This document shows positions 56,489 to 64,000 of a stretch of DNA of 64,000 bases, piece by piece. The stretch is from the NCBI GenBank assembly GCA_000787465.1, contig JSYX01000105.1, forward strand, positions 1 through 64,000. The letters are read 5' to 3'. Every line of letters starts with the position of its first letter. The first letter of the stretch is position 1. Under the pieces are notes generated by a model. That model was not told the DNA's origin. It saw nothing but the letters and a program-made list of their open reading frames with translations, and did no database searches. The DNA comes from Thermomucor indicae-seudaticae (lineage: Eukaryota > Mucoromycota > Mucoromycetes > Mucorales > Lichtheimiaceae). A program made the translations under genes and the position numbers.

Positions 56489-57918
56489 TTAATTGTGGGC
56501 AATGGGGCATTTTGCAGGTCGATACTTCTCAGGACCCAGTTCGAATATACAGTATCCATTTGGATAAACAGGCTCGTACAAATTGAACCTCGGTTCATAT
56601 AACCCTTTGGAATTTGGCTTAAGAGGTGTCCGTACCTTGCTTTTCCATCGAGGGAGAGCAGCATGACGCAGTATAAATGCTCGAAGATACAATAATCGGT
56701 CGACCCACTTTTTCAGAGTTGGAGACGCTGGAGGGAGCCCAAAGCCAGCGACGTCGCGAGGATCGAGAATACAGGGTAGTACCTTGTATAGTACCTTATA
56801 AGCTAAGGGGCGAATAAACTTTGGGACTCGCGTCAGGAGATGCTCGACGGTGGGTTGCCCGACTTTCCAGTTGGTCTCTGCATATCGAACATGTTCTTTG
56901 GCATACGACTAAAGTTTAAGAAATGTTAGGCAAAGTTGCTCTTTTTTCCACTTTCTCTTGAGATTTCGATACCTCGTGGAATTCTTGCATCTTTTCCAGT
57001 GTGTCAGGTATATCCTTAATATTCATGCCAATCCCAATGTCGTACCAGACTCGGAAAATGGCCTATATATTTCATTGTCTTAGTCCGCTTGTTTCGCCCC
57101 GTCCCAATGCTTTGTTCTTTCCATACATTTTTCTCACGCTGATCGAGTTGTCTCCATTCATACTTGTTAATCCATCGAATAGGTTCAAGAATGAAAAGCG
57201 AAAGAGTGTAAAGAAAATCACCGTTCAGAATGTTGTATTTGCCGTGAATTTCATTCAACCGCGTCAACGCTTGTGAAGCCCTATGTCGCTGCCGAGAAAC
57301 AATTTCCTCCTCGCTTGCATTCCGGTTTGTTCGTTTCTCTTCCTCTATATGCGGGTACGCATCCGATATTTCCAGCTTTTTGCAAATGGTTATTGTCCTC
57401 TCCTTTTTTCCTTTGCTTTTTTCGTGATATATTACCAGGATCAGTTCAGTGTCCTCTACTCTTTTGGCCGTCTTGCCTTTCTCGAACTCGCCAGTCGCAC
57501 ACAGCAGCTTGCTTATAGTCGGTACGGTATAAGTCTTGAACAATGCAAGCTCCAGAGATTGTCGAGCCAAGACTGTGATAGAAACCACAACTTAAATATT
57601 TCTTCCATTGCGGTCTCTCGCATACAGGGAACCCTTACAGGGAAAATCCTTCCTAATGGTCATGTCATATATCTCTTCAGCAATGGCTGGATCCTTCAAC
57701 ACGATATCTTGGTCTGGATATTTTCGGCGTATGGCGTTGATATGCCGATACCGATAAAAGCGAATAAGGAGCAGGTAACAGGTGGTCAAAGCACTCAGGC
57801 CGACAGCAGTTTTCGCTTTGTTTTCTTTGACCCAGCTAAGACCGTGCTGTGCTGCATCCGCCAAATGATCTGATAATATTACTGCATTGGTTTTCAACCA
57901 ATCTAAACGATTTTCCAT
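56489..57918 (-). CDS. ER-bound oxygenase of the mpaB / rubber-oxygenase (DUF2236) family
   Basis: Membrane-anchored oxygenase family whose founding member MpaB cleaves a prenyl chain in mycophenolic acid biosynthesis. Exon 1 from the ATG at 57918 has an N-terminal membrane segment (TAVGLSALTTCYLLLIRF) followed by INAIRRKYPDQDIVLKDPAI and AEEIYDMTIRKDFP. The next exon gives FLARQSLELALFKTYTVPTI, RVEDTELIL, then ASQALTRLNEIHGKYNI, whose His is the likely haem ligand region, LYTLSLFILEPIRWI and YDIGIGMNIKDIPDTLEKM. The last exon gives SYAKEHVRYAETN, KVLPCILDPRDVAGFGLPP and an end at TAA 56489-56491. Several introns, about 420-430 residues. Not part of a visible biosynthetic cluster. Substrate unknown. 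Confidence 0.88.
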
Positions 57919-59754
57919 AGAGAGAAAAAGAAAGAAAAGAAAAAAAAGATAAGCAATGGCACTTCTCGCTGAGTCCAAAGGAGTGTTCTATATGCGTCAG
58001 CATCTCGCCGAGACTCCGACCGGTGAACAGGGTGTCCTCCTAGGGAATCACACCTTGAAGGCTTGGCGCCTTAGCCGAAGATTTCCAAGAAAGTAGGAAA
58101 ATCCATGATTGATACGATAATTGGAGAGGGCAGGAATAGTCTGTATATGATTTTGTGTCGAAATGTCCCATAGAGGTCTGGCCAAAAAGTCTGCTCTTCC
58201 AAAAACCATTACCCTTGCCTTCCTTCTGAATTTCAATAAAAACGCCCCAAAACCTTTTAAGCAAAGCTATTCCTAACACCCGGACGTGTCTTCCTTCCAA
58301 ACCCCAACTTTCCACGATGCCTATTGGCGAAATCAAGCGCTCTGACACACCACTATCGGTGAATGAAAGAGTCATGTTGACGAACGTTCACCGAGCTTTG
58401 AGGAGTCACGGAGATAAGCAGGGACACAATGACGGGTCGACAGATCACAAGTGTCTTCGAGGAGTATACACCATTGCGATCGTTGCCATTGAGCGCGTAT
58501 GGAATATTGTGAAGAACTAAGTATGTAGCTTAGAAGCCTGTAGTGGTTGAAACGGAGTTATCACTTGGGAACAGACTACTTGAGCTCTTGAAATTTTTGC
58601 CAGATCTCCAGCAACAATATGACCTAGCAAGAATATGATTGGCTGGAAGAAGCAGCGGCCCGGAAACGGCACGAACACTCAGGCACGAAGTTATTAAAGA
58701 AGTGCTACCGAAAATTCGGTTGTCATTGTGCCTGATCTTCTATTTAAACGTAGGAAAATATGATCGGTTTGGAGAAACAGCGACCCGAAGACACGCTTTG
58801 GAGATGGAATCGGGTACTTAACGACGCGTGTATAAACAGTTGTTCTAGTGCACCTTTTGCGATATAGATTAGACCTGTAACTAGCATTTTAGCTATAGAT
58901 CGGACAGGGGAGCCTACGATAAAGCGCCAAAGCCTTTATAAGGATAGCTTTTTGCCAAATTATATTGAGAGTACTCTTAGTGCCATTCCATAGATGCTGG
59001 TAACGTTACTGTGGCTACCATAGTCAGGATTACCCTAATCATCCATATGTGCCTATTTAATTCTGTCCATACGCCTGTGGAGGCTTGCACCAATTCTGCT
59101 ATCAGTGGTTATGAGAAAGCCAAACATCCAGCAGCTGTCAATTTTCTAGAAACATGCATCTTCCCATAACCTTTGCGATAAGATGCTCTTTTGCAACACA
59201 AGCTCATTTATCTGAGTATTAATTGCAGAAAAGTTTCCAGGAACAGAATCCTGCAAGAGATCCGGCTATCGTGTATGAAAAGCCGAGCTGTGCTTACGAT
59301 ATGTAGCATAACCTCATACGTAATAGAGTTCTTGCTTGCAATATATATACATATATATATAGCACGACTGCAGCTAAAAAAAGCAATGCAACGGCGTAGA
59401 CTTCGGCTAGAAAATGATGAAGATTTGCCAAGCCAATGCAATAAGATCACAATTAGCTGCAGATACTTTAACACGTTTGATGTCCATGAGAACCGTGATG
59501 GTCCCTTTTAAAGGATCGCACAAATGATGCAGGAAAAGCTAAACTTTTCCATCTTTTCCATAAAAGCAGAATTGATCATCACAATAGTATTGCGGTCTCA
59601 ATTTTCAGACCCGCACAAAGTTGCTAACCTTTTTGCTCTCAAGACTGTGTGCCTGCGTACCTTTGTGGTCATCTCTTTTTACGTGCTATACTTTCCATTA
59701 CCTGCGTAATCCACTTGCTGTACATCTAACTACCATTTCTGCTCCGAGTTCATT
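57919..59754. other. Large intergenic region, no gene recognised
   Basis: Divergent space between the mpaB-like gene and the F-BAR RhoGAP gene. A pyrimidine tract (on the minus strand) lies at 57920-57955. Bases 58630-58690 and 58750-58810 contain two loosely similar stretches, perhaps an old duplication. An AT dinucleotide run lies at about 59338-59362. No domain in any frame. Confidence 0.5.
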
Positions 59755-62700
59755 ATGCATCGACCTCGAGGACGGAGCGTGTCACAAATACAGGACGAAG
59801 AAGTGAGTCTTTCCTTTCTATCGTTTGTCGTCAAATGTGGCACGAATAGAAGCGACATTGCAATTCGGCAAACGGCTTTTGATTCGGCTCGGTACGAATG
59901 GTTCCGTTACTGATCTTCCGTTTAGATTCCTAGCATTGAAGCTCAACACGAGTATATCAACCGTGTTCTTAAATGGAGTATTGCCGATTCGGAGCGTTTC
60001 ATTAACTTGTTAAAGGCTCGGTAATCAGGAACAAAGGAGAACGGTATGCATAGACGAGATATTTTAACGCGCGTCCCTTTTTCCCTGTCAGCGTACAAGC
60101 GGAAGAAGCCTACGTCAAGCATTTAAGCAACATTAGCAAAATTCATGGGATACCCGGAAGCGAACAGTGCTATTGCTTTGGTGACAAGGAAGCGTCTTTC
60201 CGAAAAGCAGTCTTTCAGTATGAAGCCTCTATTGAGCATACCATTAGGCTGAGACGAGGCCTCATTGCATCCTTGAACGCAAACATCGACATGCTGACTG
60301 GCGTCAAGGTTTTTTACTAATAGCTGTTTGGATCAGATCCCCGTGGAATATACGACTCAGAATTCATTGGTTTAACCTAGGAAGCCCAGGAACAGCGTAG
60401 AAAGACAGTAAAAACTAAATTGGGCGAACGCAACCAAAATTACATTAATTTCAGAACAAAAGAGATAGTCAAGGTATTTGTTTGGTGGCCCGAAATATTA
60501 TCATTATTTTGTACTGACGGTTGTCCGGGATAGCTTCAGAAAGCATACGTGAATAAATGCACTGAACTGCAGAATGCTCAACATATGCTTCAACAACAGC
60601 AGCAGCATGGTTTATCCGCTATCTCCAATTACGGGAGCGACCTAAGCCTAAAAGACGGTGATAACCCGCAACTGTCAACAGATGAACCAAGACCAAGATT
60701 ATCGAGCGATAGTGGGAGAGATTCGGACTCAGTATCTTCGTTCAATGCAACAGAAACCTCGTTGAAGAAGAACATGGTCAATTTTATGAACCAGTTTGCG
60801 CAGCAGGCTCGGACACAACTCGCTCCAAATGCTGCCCAGGAAGTATCCAAACAGAACGCAAAGTGCGCGAAACTTAGCAATGAGATTGTTGCTGCTGGTA
60901 AGTAGAGCAAGTGAGATCATGCCAAGGTCGAAAGGAGAATGCCAATTTCCTGTTACTTGACGTCAGATCAGGAGTACCGTGAGGGGATCCGAGTGTTAGA
61001 AAAATTAAGACGGGAACAAACGACTGCTGCTGAAATCGCACTCAGGGTTTGTTGAATGCATCATTTGTGTTGCGTATTGTAATGACCGGTGGATAAAGAG
61101 CGTAAATATATAGCAAGTCGAGGTTGTATTTATGGACAAAACGTTGGCCATGAAAAATGCTTTGCGGGATATCTTGACTAAAGAGCGATCGGTAATCATG
61201 GACGAGTCGAGGGTAAATAATTGCTGTGGGAAAAAAGATAGCTCAAAGAGGCATAGGAAGCTAAATAGTTACTGTTTAGCTCATTGATTATTGTACAAGG
61301 GCCATGGAAGAGATCGATGGAAAAAGCGACATTTATCTCTTCAACATGGATTACAAAAGACGACGCTATATTACTCCTTCTCCGATACTCTATGATAACT
61401 TTTATTATGGGAAAGCCAAAGGCAAGATTTAAGGTGCAACTTCCACAAAAAAAAACATATGATGACTAAAAGTTGCGGCTGTAGACTTGTTATTCGGCAT
61501 GTCGCTTACCGAATACGAAGCCGAGTATGGGCGATCCGTGCCTCTTTTGATTACCAAGTGTGTTAATGCCATTGAGAGCATGGGTGGACTCCAAAAGGAG
61601 GGCATCTATCGAATATCTGGTAGACAAAGCAACATCGAAGCGCTCAAGAGCGCGTTTGAACAAAACGAGCAAGGACTGGAGCTGGAAAGGACCAAATTTG
61701 ACGTATTTACAATTGCATCAGTGCTCAAGATCTATTTGCGCGAGCTGAAAGAACCCTTGCTCAATATTCCCGTGCACATCCGAATGGAATATGCCAGTAG
61801 GGATAATCTTTTGTCAGCGAGCAAAAGCCAGCTACTAACACTCCTTTATCTATTAGCGGCTGAAAAACAACAGCGGCTAATTAAATTACAAAACAAACTC
61901 TCTTCGCTTCCGAAATCGCACCGAGATACACTTTATGTCCTCTTACGTCACATTTTTAGGCAAGTAAACTTTAAAGATTGTCGATCATGATTTAGTTTTG
62001 CTGACAACCTTATAGAGTAAACCAACATAACCAGGCCAACAAGATGAATCTGCAGAATCTTTCTGTGGTGTTTACTCCTGCTATATTCCAGGACCATAAT
62101 CATGGCGAGATTCCTGGAGACTGGCGTGTCGACAGCGTTTTTGAAGACTTGGTCACTTACCACGATCGACTTTTTCCGAATACTGAGCAATATGCAGGGA
62201 ATTACCAGCAAACATATCAGGCCGTTCCACAAACAGCTAACCCAAGTAGTATATCGGGCATGCTTCTCACAGCACCGCTGCCACCACCAAACTTACCCGC
62301 TATGGTAGAGGCACCAAGCACCGGATATGAAAATGTTGTAAAGTATATACCGCAACAACGAGATGTTCCTGCTTCGTACCCCGCATGTGAGCTCCCGAAA
62401 CAACAGCGATCAGCTTCCCTGGGCAATCCAACCACTGGAATACCACCGCAAATGCGGAAGGTTCAAGAACATAATAACAATTTAATGCCTCAACAACCTC
62501 CTGTAACTAGACCACAAATTCCTCCTCTCTCCAATTTGTCTTCAGCACGCATTGTACAGGCTGCTACGACATCGGAACCTCAATCGAAAAGCCAAGTGAT
62601 ACCCGATAGAAATCAGGCGTCGATGGCGACAACGCTGATAGGCATGGCTGCCTTGTCGGGCGGGCTAGAAACTACGGGCGATGTGGCAGATGGAAGTATC

Positions 62701-63180
62701 CATGCACCAGTATCCCATACTACCAGGAGTCGGTCATCATCGACTTCACCTGCTGCATCGCCTACGGATGATGTATCACCAACTTCCGGTCGGCCTTTAT
62801 CCGTGCACAGTAAAGGTGTGATACCGCCTCGTGGCGACTCACTACGGCAACAAATTGCCCATCAACAAATGCTGGCACAACAGCAGCAACAGCCTCCTCC
62901 TCCTCCGCCTATTGTCACTTCGACTCCGATTAATTCAAAAGCACCACCACCTCGACAATCACCGTCAGGACCTTTGACGCCTACCGTCGCGGTACCACAC
63001 ATGGCTCTGGCACATACTCCGTCATCAGCTGAAATTATGATCAATACTGCTTTTGCAGATGGTGACGGTGAAGAGGTATCATCAAAAGAAGAAGCTGAAA
63101 AGACACAGGAAGAGAAAGAAGAGCAACGCAAAAATACTACAACCACAACGACGACATTATCCAGAAGTTTGCACTTTTAG
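59755..63180 (+). CDS. F-BAR and RhoGAP domain protein (Rgd1-like)
   Basis: GTPase-activating protein for Rho-type GTPases that binds membranes through an F-BAR domain. From the ATG at 59755 (MHRPRGRSVSQIQDEE), exon 2 gives HEYINRVLKWSIADSERFIN then LLKAR, and exon 3 VQAEEAYVKHLSNISKIHGI then PGSEQCYCFGDKEASFRKAV, the F-BAR start; further exons continue its helices. The RhoGAP domain reads LFGMSLTEYEAEYGRSVPLL, then GGLQKEGIYRISGRQSNIEA with the arginine finger (Arg of YRISG), FTIASVLKIYLRELKEPLL, and NQANKMNLQNLSVVFTPAIF after an intron near 61.97 kb. The C-terminal 350 residues are Pro/Gln/Ser-rich. It probably limits Rho3/Rho4-like proteins, as Rgd1 does in yeast. Start and early exons fit in phase. 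Confidence 0.9.
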
Positions 63181-63896
63181 ATTGTATGATCGTATAAAGC
63201 AATGCAAGGGCTTGCGTGCATTTTTACCTATTCTTTGTCGGATCCGAGTCAGTCCCTTTCGTGTACCGCGAACGGGGCGGGGCAGGTGCAGGGCTTGCAA
63301 TGAACTGTGCAAGCGAAGCAAGTTACTATATCAGAAACAAGTGGCGCGTTTTATCTTGAGAGTTGCGGCTGTAGTTTATTTTTCGTTGGAACCATCAGGA
63401 GGACAGGGAAACACATGGAAATTCAGATGGGACCTCCTTGCAAGGTTTCTTCCTTCTCATAAAGGGGGTGGAAAGGGGACCGGTGAAGAGTGGATGCTAG
63501 GAAAAGTGCCAAACTTAACCTTTCCTCATATTAGATTATGCTTGCACGCGAGATATGAGTTTGGTAACGCAAGGCTATATATTATGCAGTCGAGTCACGT
63601 GTGGAGACATGGCACTGCGAAACCGGATTCTAAGAAGCATAATAGGGAGTAATTTTTATGCTGCCGCGATGCAGGTACCAAAGACAGGCAGCAATGGTGA
63701 GGACTTATTGCCAAATTTAATTCGGATGCTTATCCCCGTTTGGCTTTATTATGGTGTAACTTTATTGCAGCGTGGAGGGGGTGCTGTTCAATGGCAATCC
63801 CCTTTTGGACTATTTTAAAAAAGATAAAGACCCCGTCTTGATTTCTCCTTTCTTTTTTCTTTCTTCTGGTTTCCTTAGGTTGTGCTGAGCACAAAT
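63181..63896. other. Intergenic stretch, no gene recognised
   Basis: 3' flank of the RhoGAP gene and 5' flank of the next gene. A T/C-rich run at about 63836-63880 precedes the ATG at 63897. A longer frame crossing 63053-63652 has no domain and overlaps the RhoGAP end. Confidence 0.6.
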
Positions 63897-64000
63897 ATGT
63901 CGTCTTTTCATTCACTTCAGCTTCAAGGATGGCTACTGAAGCAACAGAGGCATGGTCTTCGTAAATCATGGCTTCGACGATACTTTGTCTTGGATGGCGA
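63897..64000 (+). CDS. Start of a PH-domain protein, cut by window edge
   Basis: ATG at 63897 opens a frame to the end of the window: MSSFHSLQLQGWLLKQQRHG then LRKSWLRRYFVLDG. The pattern GWLLKQ...W..RYFVLDG is the first two strands of a PH domain, which binds phosphoinositides or proteins. Only 34 residues are visible. A pyrimidine-rich tract upstream supports this start. In fungi such N-terminal PH domains occur in RhoGAPs and oxysterol-binding proteins, among others; the rest of the protein is needed to decide. Confidence 0.75.
   Translation, partial: MSSFHSLQLQGWLLKQQRHGLRKSWLRRYFVLDG

Noticed and set aside
58630..58810. Two similar stretches suggesting a tandem repeat
   Set aside because: Similarity is short and loose, with no unit boundary; noted only in the intergenic entry.
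63053..63652. 199-codon ORF over the RhoGAP 3' end
   Set aside because: Overlaps the true C-terminus in another frame, and the remainder is UTR-like with no domain.
1..64000. CRISPR arrays, rRNA and prokaryotic operon signals
   Set aside because: No regularly spaced repeats or rRNA motifs; introns and gene content are eukaryotic.

Overview
The window is nuclear DNA of an early-diverging fungus, most likely Mucoromycota and probably Mucorales. This is inferred from the gene set (split Fe-S GLT1-type glutamate synthase, SPX phosphate transporter, Arp2/3 subunit, HSF, Cdc24 with a C-terminal PB1 domain, fungal mpaB-like oxygenase), from dense packing, and from many short introns of roughly 50-90 nt with GT-AG ends. 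I see no rRNA, tRNA, CRISPR array or intact transposon.

Layout. 1-366: C-terminal end of a Fanzor/TnpB-like protein running in from outside the window, followed by two small hairpins. 0.6-4 kb: PITH protein (-), then a BED-finger/hAT-derived gene and a Whi2-like BTB protein (both +). 4-12 kb: aquarius (AQR, -), TAF13 (+), PEX2 (-). 12-18 kb: alpha-arrestin-like (-), ALG12 (+), an overlapping glutaredoxin-like gene (+), dihydropteridine reductase-like (-). 19-29 kb: PH protein (-), AIG1-type GTPase (+), SPX/anion transporter (+), ARPC3 (-), F-box/Zn-finger/DUSP protein (+). 29-41 kb: CDC24 (-), TPR-J co-chaperone (-), tandem-BTB protein (+), small zinc-finger protein (+), NCS2 nucleobase permease (+), Lsm14/Scd6 (-). 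41.3-44.1 kb: a graveyard of a decayed Ty3/gypsy element between inverted zinc-finger relics. 44-64 kb: GLT1 (-), HSF (-), mpaB-like oxygenase (-), F-BAR/RhoGAP (+), and the start of a PH-domain gene (+).

The genes are mostly unrelated housekeeping and signalling functions, as expected for a eukaryotic chromosome. Some themes recur: Rho/actin control (CDC24, F-BAR RhoGAP, ARPC3), RNA metabolism (AQR, Lsm14), stress (HSF, J-protein, Whi2-like) and nutrient uptake (phosphate transporter, permease, glutamate synthase). Exon models were built by hand from reading frame, splice signals and family conservation. Where I summed exon lengths (TAF13, alpha-arrestin, PH protein, AIG1 GTPase, SPX transporter, F-box protein, tandem-BTB protein, NCS2 permease) they gave an intact reading frame.

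Points most worth checking: the Fanzor/TnpB-like terminus with adjacent hairpins; a 4-nt micro-exon in GLT1; an F-box + UBP-type zinc finger + DUSP architecture; an ALG12/glutaredoxin overlap; two GC-AG introns; and the inverted zinc-finger relics around the gypsy remnant.
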